NCBI GenBank assembly: GCA_031769625.1
Contig: JAUIMM010000483.1
Span: forward strand, 5,586,001-5,650,000
Length of the DNA: 64,000 bases
Reading direction: 5' to 3'
Source of the DNA: Taudactylus pleione
Taxonomy: Eukaryota; Chordata; Amphibia; Anura; Myobatrachidae
Shown here: piece by piece, positions 43,770 through 54,412 of the stretch
How the letters are laid out: each line of letters opens with the position of its first letter
How positions within the stretch are numbered: the first letter of the stretch is position 1
The notes under the pieces: generated by a model
Told to the model about the DNA's origin: nothing
Seen by the model: only the letters and a program-made list of their open reading frames with translations
Databases searched by the model: none
Program-made: the position numbers and the translations under genes

Positions 43770-43777
43770 ATAGTAAT

Positions 43778-44397
43778 ACAGTGATTATTCTAGGTATGAA
43801 TAACAAGGAAGATGGTCCTTCATTGGGATCCTAACTCCTGTGCTGGACCTTGAGTCTAGAAAGTGAAGAACAAGCAGATTATCCTCTGACCTGAATGAAT
43901 CACTCCCATATAATTTGTGTGAGAAACACAGTGTTGGGCACCACATACATCACTCAGAAGAACTAGACTACACCGCCTGGAGGACCGTTCTTTAGAAATA
44001 AATTAATTTTCCCTGGATATTTTATTTATTTTCTTCCCACACGTTTACTATGAAATATTCTTCTGGGTAATTGATCGCTGTAGAACTGTGACTTCCCTGT
44101 TTAAGTTGTGCCAGTATGAAGTACCTGGCTAGGTAAAAAAGAATTCAGCGATGTTCATTGTGAAGTGCTGTTGATATAATAACCCTATTGTTTTAATAAG
44201 GGATATAGGAGTTAATTATGAGCAGGAGTGGATGCCTTTCTAAATGGGAAAGTCATGATGCTGTTTAATCAGTCTCTCATATGAGCGTAATTCTACTTAT
44301 AAGTATATTTGTCCCATCACAGCAAGTAGTATATGTAATGCTAAGCTGTCTGGCATGGAGCAGTCATGAAGTGCTGGACATTAACTTGCAAACTAGG
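43778..44397. other. No gene seen
   Basis: Unique-looking, A/T-rich sequence. Confidence 0.5.
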
Positions 44398-44772
44398 GAT
44401 GGCCATCAACCATCGATGGTTAACCACTGGTGACCGATGGTTTTGCCATTGATGGTGGAGATCCAGTGGTTCTCCGTCATCGATGGCATAGAGCCACGCA
44501 ATGCTTTTTTTTCCCCATGTGCCAAGACACTGAGTCTAGCTCCACCCCTGACATAACCCACAAAGCCCCGTCCCACTTCCTGATTGGCCTGCTGCCCGGC
44601 AAGAATTAAAGCAGAGATGACCATCGGTGAAAGAATTAAAGCAGAGATGACCATCCTTGGATGAAACCATCAATGGTCCCAGCAGATGGTTTCATATAAT
44701 CGAGGTCAACCACCAATGGTATCATCGAAGGAGACCATCGATGGTTAACCCACCAATGGCCATCCCCAATAC
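44398..44772. mobile_element. TIR element rich in CATCGATGG palindromes
   Basis: The ends are GGGATGGCCATCAACCATCG and its complement at about 44747-44769. The palindromic CCATCGATGG or near variants ('catcgatggttaac', 'ccgatggtttt', 'gtcatcgatggc') occur about ten times. Tandem duplication 'aagaattaaagcagagatga' at about 44600 and 44632. Related fragment at 11035-11180. Non-coding. Confidence 0.65.
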
Positions 44773-44775
44773 AAA

Positions 44776-46900
44776 CCCACCAATAATTCTGATTCTGCCT
44801 GTCAAACCGGGTTGTGACCTATTAGTTTGGCCAGGGGTGTGGCAGCAGGAAAAAGAGGCTTGGCTGTACTGATTAAGGGCGTGGCTAGGTTAATGTGGAT
44901 TGTAGCCTGAACATTTTTAAAGGTATGGTTAATTCTGATTAAATAAATTCCCCCCCCACAAGGATGGTAAGAGGTATGGGAACAATGGTGGTGTGCCAGC
45001 ATAGGGGATCAGTGATCTCAAAACCTGCTTCAATTTCATTGATGTTAACGTATAGGACTGGTTCAGATCCACATAAAAAGTACCGCAGTACGTGCTTGAA
45101 ATTAGACATGGATTTCTACCCACAGTCAAATGCAGAAATTCGCATTATGAGAGCTGCCGTCATCACGAACAGCATGCATTTGCACCAGTCCTATCCCGGG
45201 TGATCCCTATGGAATTGCCATATCTTTGCAAACCTCTGAATAGGCCACAATTCCGTATACACGTCCACGGCCAATTTATGCTAAGTGTGAACACCCCTTG
45301 CCGCCACTTACACCCTTTTAGCTGCAAGTCTCGATGCGACTGACTTCCGTGCTAGTTTGAACAGCGCTGCAGACTGGCAGAGATGCATAAGTACGTCTCA
45401 TTCCGCCTGGCGAGCAGGCATAAGGCGAAAAATCTCACATGCGCCTCTTTGCTTGCTGCGCAGAATCAGGCCTATATCCGGCACAATGGAATCAGTGTTT
45501 ATTTTTTTTAAAGCAAAAACAACCAAAAAAGTCACACCACATTCACAGAACCCTTCAGGGTCCACATGTGAAAAATCTTTCCGTGTTACATGTTTACAGC
45601 AATGGGACCCACTATAAACTGACACTGTTGCCGTCAGTCTACTCTGGTAGACTGACGGCAATAGGACGAATTGAGACCACATGGAATGGGACAGTGTAAA
45701 TAATCTGACTGGATGGCCCCAGCGCCCATCCAATCAGGTGGTACTCGCATCATTGCTGCCTAGAATTTCTGTTACCATCAGTAAATTATAACGGATTAGG
45801 AAATTGTAAATATGTATAGGAGAACACAGTACAGTCCAATCAGCAGGCTTCTATCTTCTACCTTTTTTCCCCTAGGAAGTTTAATTGATAAGAAGATCAT
45901 AGCAACTCACCTTAGGTGCACTAACAACCTGTTTGAATCACCACCCCTGGTGAAGTAGCCTCTTTGAAAACGAGTTGTTACGAGCATGTAATTAGTCAGC
46001 AGGTGAACAAGTGAGCCCTTTACGAGGAACGCTTCATGTACTGTCTACCAGTCAGAGCTCAGCGCTGTTCCACAGCAGCCGAGCTACATACACGGAATGG
46101 TTAATACGTTCTTGATGGGCCAGTGTCCCTCCTTTAATTTCCATTACCTAATTTGCCCTCTGAGATCTAATTATATCAGAAAACTCCTGCTCTCTCGTTA
46201 ACAAGGTCGTTCTCTGCGGGAATATTTCTCTCATATATTTTTTTTTTCTTTTGTTTCACGACACAGTGAGAGAGAATTGGAGTTAAAGACAAGAATAGGG
46301 CTTTCATTGCAGTGACGGGTGGTCTGCGCATCGATACAGCAGGAAGCCCTTCTCTGATCAGGCCCATTACCCCGTCCCTTCTCCCGCATCCTGTATGCAG
46401 GCCTGGATATCAAAGCAGTGTCCCAACATATATCTCCGCCGAATTGATATGCTAATTCCTAGAAAGCAGACCGTAAATGGCTTCACTCGCCTGGCACAAC
46501 CCACCAGTTGGTCGTAATTATTCTGAATACATTTTATTGTTCCCCCTGTTCTGGATTTCAACAAAGATCCTTCTTATCGTTCCATGTAGGGGGAGGTTTA
46601 GCACATTGTTATGTAGTGCTAATGTACTGTAGCTGTATATTTCGAAGCATAATAATGGGCTGTGCTTTTCTATTAGGAATTTTTGGAATAGGTGTTGGGT
46701 ATCGTAATTCTGAGAAGTTGGGGAGATCTGTCTTACCGTTACTGAGTAGAAATGATACATTTTTGTTTGCTTCAGTACTTATCTGGCAAACTCCCCAACA
46801 GTCCTGATGGTTGCTGGACAGTCCCAGTTTTCCGAAGGGATGTAATATGAGTAGGAAAAGGTCTGGAGGAAAATGGGGGTGGAATGGGCATAAAAGCGTG
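44776..46900. other. No gene seen; hairpin near 45629-45663
   Basis: 'ttgccgtcagtctac'/'gtagactgacggcaa' forms a perfect short hairpin and may mark a MITE (about 45540-45700). The remainder is unique-looking without exons. Confidence 0.45.
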
Positions 46901-46901
46901 T

Positions 46902-47003
46902 AGCTGTTGTAGAACTACACATTCCAGAATGCCACAGTTTTGCTATTTGGCCATGCTAAAACTGTGGCAGGGCATGCTGGGTTGTGTAGTACAACAGCAG
47001 CTG
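46902..47003. mobile_element. Short palindromic MITE, AGCTGTTGTAGAACTACA
   Basis: 'agctgttgtagaactacaca' is matched by the inverted 'tgtgtagtacaacagcagct'. The arms carry 'gccacagttttg'/'taaaactgtggc'. This fold-back type is common in vertebrate genomes. About 100 bp, non-coding. Confidence 0.7.
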
Positions 47004-47452
47004 GAGGATTAGGGCATGGATAAGGTGGGATGTGTTGTGACAGAGCCTTACTGATGCAATAGAAAGCGTTAGAGAAATCGATACGTTACTCCGTAAGGGT
47101 AATGGGGCCTTTGCTTACCCACTACGTACGCTTTGGGGCCCAGCAAACGCGAGTGCGGGCGATTGAGAGCTGAACACATTTCAGTATCATCTCCAGTTGT
47201 GGCTGTGGTGGCAGAACTGAGCTGTAACGGGAGCGTTCTCATATAGCTAATGTCACGTGAGAGCTCGCCAAAGGGCATTACAGAGCTGTGCGGAACTGCA
47301 GTTACACCAGTTTTCACACATCTCTGTAGCACCGCAGATAGGACTGGCATAATTGGGCACTGATGATGATGACCGCTATGATGCCTAGCGTATGAGTAGG
47401 GTCTTTCTGCCCAGAGAGATGATTACAGCTCTGCATACAGTATGGGCGAATA
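47004..47452. other. No gene seen
   Basis: Unique-looking sequence. Confidence 0.45.
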
Positions 47453-47455
47453 TTA

Positions 47456-47937
47456 GGCCCTGATTCAGAGCCGGACGCTCTTTGTGAGCGTTTGCTCTGA
47501 ATCAGGGCAGCCTGTTTTTTGTTTTTTTCTTTTTTGGCCGGCCTCCAGTCCGCTCGCTAAGCTGTGGGTGACCACCCACAGCTTTAGCGGGCGGCCAGGT
47601 GATGGACGCGACCATCGGGCTTGCGACGAGACCCTTGTGGTAGGGTCTCGTCCACCGCAAGCCCCAGTGAACTTCCTGCTCTAATAGAGCAGGAACTTCA
47701 CTACTGACATCACAAGTGATGTCAGTAGGGCCCCCCCCAAACGGTACAGGAGCGCCTCCGTTTGTCCAGCCACCCCCCCCCTGCACGCCTACAAAATGGG
47801 GCGAGCTGTCAATCACAATCGACAGCCGCCCCGTCTTGTAGTGAGTCCCGCAGCGAGTGAAAATGCACTTGCTACGGGGCTCACGCGTGTGCACTGCCCG
47901 GCCATCGACCTGCTTGCGAGCGCTATGAATCAGGCCC
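47456..47937 (+). mobile_element. Hairpin-chain MITE, copy C
   Basis: It starts GGCCCTGATTCAGAG and ends 'atgaatcaggccc', flanked by TTA (47453-47455 and 47938-47940). Hairpins follow the same order as copy B but with many base differences: 'gctgtgggtg'/'cacccacagc', 'gcttgcg'...'cgcaagc', 'agtgaacttcctgctct'/'agagcaggaacttcact' (47666-47702, one mismatch), 'ctactgacatcac'/'gtgatgtcagtag' (47701-47728), 'ggggcgagctgtc' stem and 'gtgagtcccg'/'cggggctcac'. Several stems have decayed. The TTA duplication suggests Harbinger-type mobilisation. A 239-codon minus-strand open stretch (47502-48221) overlaps it and is not called. Confidence 0.85.
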
Positions 47938-47940
47938 TTA

Positions 47941-49100
47941 GCAACAGGCTGACTCTGAGTCGGACTCATCTCTTTGTACGGGTGCAAATAGCGATTTTTA
48001 TCGCACAGCATACTCCGATTCTGAGTCAGCCTGATCTTGATTTGCGTTAAGTAGGCGTTTCGGGGGGGGGGATACTGGGTGGTGACAGTGCAATCAGACG
48101 GACCTCTTGTGTCTAGCATTGGCCGAAGCTGATGGTTGTGCCTATGGATGGAAAACCAGTGGCTTCCCGCTTGAAACCGCAGGGATCCTTGCAATAGCCC
48201 TACAGAGACCGGCATCAGCATAACTTAGAAAAACAGGCACCAGCAGCATCAACCAAACACTACCACTTTGCATCCGGTTCAGCCCAGGTGCAAAAGCAAA
48301 TACCTGCTAAACATGTAATAGCAACCTGCACCCCTTATAGACATGGAGATGTCCTTTCTCTGTGGAAAATAAAGCAATTCATGGATTGTAGAAATCTAGG
48401 CATTGTCTCCTCATTGGCAAACAGTGAAAATCTGCGTAGATCTGATGCCTGGTTGAACAATGTCAAAATAATAATTTTTAAAATAAGGGTGCATTCTGCA
48501 CATGTGCTGTAGCCCATAGCAACATGCAGGGGGGATATGGCGAAGTGCTCTGATAATTCTTACAGTCAGCAGCTCCTTAAGAAATAGTTAAAAAAAGAAC
48601 TGCGGCCGGGAACGTGCGCAAACCAAGAGAAATGTATAATTGCATCCATTTGGAGGTTCTTTAAGTAAAATTCTGAATTCCGTTTCTTTCTTGTTAAATT
48701 ACTAACCGCTTGGGATTTATGCCTGCATAAAATCAATTAAATCTGAGACACTTTTAATTAGTTATTTTAAGCCCTGATGGCACCTCTCGTGTCCTTTTTT
48801 GTGCGCAAGTTGTAAATGAACCGTTGTCAGGATTGACAGGAACTAATCAAAAAGTTTTTACCAATAATCAACATGAAAGTAAGAAAGGCAGAAAGTTCTG
48901 CTATGATGTATAGGCTTGGATATGTTTTGATATGCGTTATTTAACTGAATTATTTGTAACTCAAAGTTCAACTTTATATTTACTGTTTTGGAGCCTCGGT
49001 ACCTGATGCGGTTGTTGGAAAGTTTGTTTGGGACACGGTTACTGGGGCCGATTGATTATATTTAGGGGTTCAGAGTTTAAGGGCTTTTTTTTCCCCTTTT
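47941..49100. other. No gene seen; small fold-back at start
   Basis: 'aggctgactctgagtcgga' (about 47946) is inverted as 'tccgattctgagtcagcct' (about 48011-48030). The rest is unique-looking. Confidence 0.45.
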
Positions 49101-49109
49101 TTTTAGTGT

Positions 49110-50350
49110 CACACGGGGAAAAAATGGCGGACGTCAGGGATCAGGATCCCAGGTACCAGGAGATAGTACACCAGGGGAGGGAGTCATAAGCGGTAGAGTG
49201 CCAGGGAGAGGAATGCCGGTAATGGGATCCCAAGGAGGGAGAAAAGTGAGTGCCAAGGGATGGTACACCGGGGGAGGGACTCTTAGATGGCATTATGCCA
49301 AGAACTGGATATCAAGTGTTAGTGTTGCAAGGAAGCGAGGAGGAGATAACAGGGACAGGACACTGGGGAGGAACTCCTGGCTGACATTAATGCCAGGGAC
49401 ATGATACCAAGTGATAGGGTTCCACGTTGTAGTAGTGATGGGTGCCAGGGGACAGGGCACTGGGGAGGAACTCTAGGTGATGGGGTGTAGAGGAAAAGAG
49501 AAATGGTGGTTATGTCAGGGGATAGGACATCAGATGTGGGACTCCTGGGTGAAGGATTGCCATGAACAGGATACCCATTAATGTGGTAATTATGGTGCCA
49601 AGGGGTAGGGGAGGAGTGAGTACTAGGGGAGGGACTCTTAGGTGACATGGTGGCAGAAACAGTATCCTAATTTATAGGGTTCCAAGGAAGAGAGGAGCGG
49701 ATACCAGGGATAGGACACTGAGGATGGAGACTCCTAGGTGACAGGGTGCTGGTGACATAATACCAAGTGGTAGGGTTCCTAAGTAAAAGAGGAGCAGGTG
49801 CCAGGGGAAAGGATACCAGAAGAGGGACTCCTAGGTGTTGGGGTGCCAGGGAAAGGATACCAGAAGAGGGACGCCTAGGTGTTGGGGTGCCAGGGAAAGG
49901 ATACCAGAAGAGGGACTTCTACGTGTTGGGGTGCCAGGGAAAGGATACCAGAAGAGGGACTCCTAGGTGTTGGGGTGCCAGGGAAAGGATACCAGAAGAG
50001 GGACGCCTAGGTGTTGGGGTGCCAGGGAAAGGATACCAGAAGAGGGACTTCTACGTGTTGGGGTGCCAGGGAAAGGATACCAGAAGAGGGACTCCTAGGT
50101 GTTGGGGTGCCAGGGAAAGGATACCATAAGATGGTCGCCTAGGTGTTGGGGTGCCAGGGAAAGGATACCAGAAGAGGGACGCCTAGGTGTTGGGGTGCCA
50201 GGAAAAGGATACCAGAAGAGGGACGCCTAGGTGTTGGGGTGCCAGGGAAAGGATACCAGAAGAGGGACTTCTACGTGTTGGGGTGCCAGGGAAAGGATAC
50301 CAGAGGAGGGACTCCTAGGTGTTGGGGTGCCAGGGAAAGGATACCAATTG
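49110..50350 (+). repeat. 44-bp minisatellite
   Basis: A homogeneous core (about 49790-50345) has some 13 copies of a unit with 'ggggtgccagggaaaggata' and 'ccagaagagggac'. From 49110 to 49790 are older, irregular relatives ('gataccagg', 'ggagggactcttag'). Because 44 is not a multiple of three, a 120-codon open stretch cycles through three translations of the same repeat, which is not a protein signature. Confidence 0.92.
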
Positions 50351-50649
50351 ATAAGGTGTCAAGGAGGATAGAAGTGAGTGCCAGGGGAGAAAGACCCTTT
50401 GAGTCCATAAATCTAGCCAAGCCTGGGACTATTGGGAAGTACTGGTGGTGTTTGTGACACTGCATGCATGTGGTATGAGTGTATGATGTGGTGAGGATGG
50501 CTGTGGGTCTAGGCCCCACATGTGTATAATGTATGGGAAAGTATGGCAGCCCACACTCATGCTAATAAATACAAATAGTAGAGCGTTGAGATGGGCTGTG
50601 GCTTTATACCTGTAATGTTTTACTGATCATCAATGGAAAAATAGTCGTA

Positions 50650-51918
50650 AAATCCCAGGATTATTTTCCTTAAAATAGTACAGAGTTCGCCTCTACATAA
50701 GGCGTCGAGACCGGGACTCGGCGCCATTTCTCTACCACGCTCTGCACGCTGCGCACTGCTCTGCTGATTAAGTGGCTGTGTCCAGACTTACAAGTAGCTG
50801 CGCTGGTAAAGTGACTGTGTAAGGTGGCACACTGCACACTGATGTATGCTGCGCTATACTCTACTGATTAAGTGGCTGTGTCCAGACTCACAAGTGGCTT
50901 TGTGTACAAAATTTTTTTTTAAAGAAGTAAACAACACTTTCAAGAAAGTTAAAAGTTAAAAAATATATATATATATATATATATTTATTTTGGTGCTGTA
51001 CCCCACTGTGTATACAGGCACTGTGACTCATTGGGCCTTAGCCCTCTGTGTATACCAGCACCGTGACTCCTTGGGTCTTAGCCCTCTGTGTATACAAGCA
51101 CCGTGACTCCTTGAGCAGTAGCCCTCTGTGTATAAATTAAAAGCATCGTGACTCCTTGGGCCTTTGCCCTCTGTGTATAAATTAAAAGCACCGTAACTCC
51201 TTGGGCCTTAGCCCTCTGTGTATACAAGCACTGTGACGCTTTGGGCAGTAGCCCTCTGTGTATGCAAGCACCGTGACTCCTTGGGTAGTAGCCTTCTGTG
51301 TATAAAAGCACCGTAACTCCTTGGGCCTTAACCCTCTGTGTATAAAAGCACCGTAACTCCTAGGGCCTTAACCCTCTGTGTATACAAGCACCGTGACTTC
51401 TTGGGCCTTAGCCCTCTGTGTATACAAGCACCAGGACTCCTTGGGCAGTAGCCCTCTGTGTATAAATTAAAAGCACCATGACTCCTTGGGCAGTAGCCCT
51501 GTGTATAAAAGCACTGTGACTCCTTGGCCATTAGCCCTCTGTGTGTCCATAACACACAAGTACTGTGGCTCCGCAGTGAGTGGCAAAGTTTCATAGATGT
51601 GCTTTAAACTGCGGTGTCTCTGCCGCTGCTCTGTTGCTTAGTAACCAGCCATCTCACTGCAGCCTTTGGCCAATAATGGTGAAAACAATATTGTGAGCTG
51701 TGAGATAGTCTAAATTGACTGTAAATTACTGTAAATGAATGTTATTGAGGTTAATAATACTCTTGGAACAAAAAAAAAAGGCCAAATTTTGTGATTTTTG
51801 AATTTTTTGGGCAATTTTTAAAAAAAATCCAAAACCAGTCACCGCCGGTTTGGCAAATCCAAATCCGGACGACGAATCAGATCCAAATCCAGCAATAAAG
51901 GTCCGGCGCACATCCCTA
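50650..51918 (+). mobile_element. Transposase-less relative of the hAT element
   Basis: The left part has 'ggactcggcgccatttctct', similar to 'cgtcggcgccattttctcac' just after the TATA box of the intact element. The right part has 'ttattgaggttaataata' and ends 'ggcgcacatcccta', matching the intact element's 'ggtgcacacccctag'. Instead of a transposase it holds a 40-bp minisatellite. The left terminus is not clear. Likely non-autonomous and dependent on a relative's enzyme. Confidence 0.65.
50995..51545 (+). repeat. 40-bp minisatellite inside the hAT relative
   Basis: About 14 copies of a unit with 'ccctctgtgtatacaagcac' and 'cgtgactccttgggc'. A variant carrying an extra 'attaaa' (tataaattaaaagc) occurs three times. 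Confidence 0.92.
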
Positions 51919-52081
51919 ATATTTACTAAAGTGAGAGTTTTTAGAAGTGGAGATGTTGCCCATAGCAACCAATCAGATTCTACTTAATGTTTAACTAGCA
52001 CCTTCTGGAAGATAATTGCTAGAATCAGATTGGTTGCTATGGGCAACATCTCCACTTCTAAACACTCTCGCTTTAGTAGTG
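51919..52081. mobile_element. Palindromic MITE, 'ttgctatgggcaac' family
   Basis: 'tatttactaaagtgagagtt' is inverted as 'aacactctcgctttagtag', and both arms carry 'gttgcccatagcaaccaatc' or its complement. It abuts the right end of the hAT relative. Confidence 0.85.
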
Positions 52082-53130
52082 AGTGACTCGATAAGCTGCG
52101 TTCTCATGAATATTGATCCAGCCCACAATACGGTTACTTCTAGGATCTCTCTATCTAATGTAACACCACTAGACTGTCATGCTATTTTCATATGGTTTCT
52201 TCTGCGGAGTTGAGAGTAAAAAATCTGCGGTATAGTACATAGATGTGCTGTATGTTTCATTTTTCTTTTCTCTCAACACCTGTATCAAAAGGGTATTACA
52301 GTAAATCCACATGAAGAATCAATTTATTACAGGGAGCTGAAAGCAAACAGTGTTGATAAAGATACCATATAGGAACATGGAACAAGAATGGCACCACTTG
52401 AGACAGTGACGGATTACCCAATATGTTACAGGATTTGTTTTCAAAGGCCTCTTCCCAGCTGGCTCAGACAGATTGTACATCCTTACCTGTCTATTGCCAG
52501 CCTAGTCAGATGTGCAATACTCTGCAGACACGTCCTGTCCTAATGAGATACCAATGAGATATTCCTGGAAACACGATGGGAACTGTTTCATATTCATTTC
52601 ACTGTTGGAAGCATCTGTAAATTATCAAAACGACTATTCTCATGCACATAATTATATTCAACACACAAAAAAAAAAAAAACGGCGTGTAATTTAAACACT
52701 GTCTATTCAAAGCGTCCCACAGCCTCAAACTTCTGTGTTATAAAATCCCTTTTAAGTACTTAGCAATACGTTTTATTGTTATTCATAAAATATTGTATTT
52801 CACAGTATATTGCTGCCTCAGCCCATATGTTTAGCTCTAACGAGGTCTATCTTGATGTAGAAATGAAAGGCATGATTAACGAATAGTATTAAATTGAATC
52901 CACGAACATTTTTAAAACAGAGCCCGCCTACGCCCACTGGGCGCCACTATTTTGGGGATTGAACAAATATTCACGAACATGCAGAAAAAAAAGGTTAGAG
53001 GTTCCGGATGTACTTATGCGTTTACCGGTAGTTTGGGTTCCCGCTAACAATATGGTGTCCTCCACTCAGATGGACGGTTGTGGGCGTGGAGTTCTGTGTG
53101 TGGCGTCTTGATCTCTTGTAGATGGATTCC
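52082..53130. other. No gene seen
   Basis: Unique-looking, A/T-rich sequence with an A-tract near 52667. Confidence 0.5.
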
Positions 53131-53134
53131 ACTG

Positions 53135-53235
53135 GGGACCATTTACTAATGAATTTTATCATATGCAATGAGTTTTAAAACTCGTTGCGTATGATAAATG
53201 GTGCTCCAGCCAATCAGCTCCCAACTGTATAATGG
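53135..53235. repeat. Fragment of a 'ccatttactaa' palindromic MITE
   Basis: 'attttatcatatgcaatgag' is inverted as 'ctcgttgcgtatgataaat', followed by 'ccaatcagctcccaact' as in the 24.8-kb element. The right arm is missing. Confidence 0.5.
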
Positions 53236-53364
53236 ATCTTCCCTGAGCTCCCGGGTACCTACAGAGGCCCAGGTAATCTGAAGACTGCAACAAGATTAGG
53301 CCTAGCCTCTGCTTGGCCCCACCCCTATTCTGGTCGGCCCTAACCCCTTTCTGCTGTTCCCCAC

Positions 53365-54140
53365 CATCATGGCTGTGTCTCAACTCCCGCTCCATCATGG
53401 CTGTGCCCCAACTCCCGCTCCATTGTGGCTGTGCCCCAACTCCCGCTCCATTGTGGCTGTGTCCCAACTCCCGCTCCATCAAGGCTGTGCCCCAACTCCC
53501 GCTCCATCATGGCTGTGTCCCAACTCCCGCTCCATCATGGCTGTGTCCCAACTCCCGCTCCATCATGGCTGTGCCCCAACTCCCACTCCATCATGGCTGT
53601 GCCCCAACTCCCGCTCCATCATGGCTGTGCCCCAACTCCCGCTCCATCATGGCTGTGTCCCAACCCTCGCTCCATCATGGCTGTGCCCCAACTCCCGCTC
53701 CATCATGGCTGTGCCCCAACTCCCGCTCCATCATGGCTGTGTCCCAACTCCCGCTCCATCATGGCTGTGCCCCAACTCCCGCTCCATTGTGGCTGTGCCC
53801 CAACTCCCGCTCCATCATGGCTGTGCCCCAACTCCCGCTCCATCGTGGCTGTGCCCCAACTCCCGCTCCATCATGGTTGTGCCCCAACTCCCGCTCCATC
53901 GTGGCTGTGCCCCAACTCCCGCTCCATCGTGGCTGTGCCCCAACTCCCGCTCCATCATGGCTGAGCCCCAACTCCCGCTCCATCGTGGCTGTGTCCCAAC
54001 TCCCGCTCCATCATGGCTGTGTCCCAACTCCCACTCCATCATGGCTGTGTCCCAACTCCCGCTCCATTGTGGCTGTATCCCAACTCCCGCTCCATTGTGG
54101 CTGTGCCCCAACTCCCGCTCCATCAAGGCTGTCCCAACCC
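53365..54140 (+). repeat. 28-bp minisatellite
   Basis: About 28 copies of a unit with 'ccccaactcccgctccatca' and 'tggctgtg', varying mostly at catcatgg/cattgtgg/catcgtgg and at gtgccc/gtgtcc. All three plus-strand frames are open (up to 382 codons) because the unit holds no stop and 28 is not a multiple of three. No exon signals. Confidence 0.95.
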
Positions 54141-54412
54141 CCTTCCTCCACTTCTATACTTACCCCGATGGCTGGTCCTCCTCTCCAAAGTCTGTCCCAT
54201 GTCCTCATAGTGGGAGCCATTCGGGTGTGCACCCAGGCTTCAGCGTGCATTAAGAAGATGGGACAGACCTTACACAATTTTTATGTAGTTTTTGGTTGCA
54301 CTGACGCACCCACATTTTCACTGCCTACTTTCTTTGTAGCAAACTCTTGTTCTATATTGGCACTGTCTATCTGCACAGATGTTATATACTGTATGTTGTA
54401 TGAATTTGTATT
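54141..54412. other. Unique spacer between two arrays
   Basis: No repeat or exon recognised. Confidence 0.5.

Noticed and set aside
47502..48221. 239-codon minus-strand open frame
   Set aside because: Overlaps the hairpin-chain MITE copy C and adjacent unique sequence; open by G/C-rich composition, no domain.
49767..50457. 120- and 104-codon repetitive open frames
   Set aside because: The 44-bp minisatellite returns to the same frame every 132 bp, so the apparent 44-residue protein repeat is a frame-cycling product.
50995..51545. CRISPR-like array
   Set aside because: Units are contiguous with no unique spacers, and the window is vertebrate; it is a minisatellite. The same applies to the other arrays.
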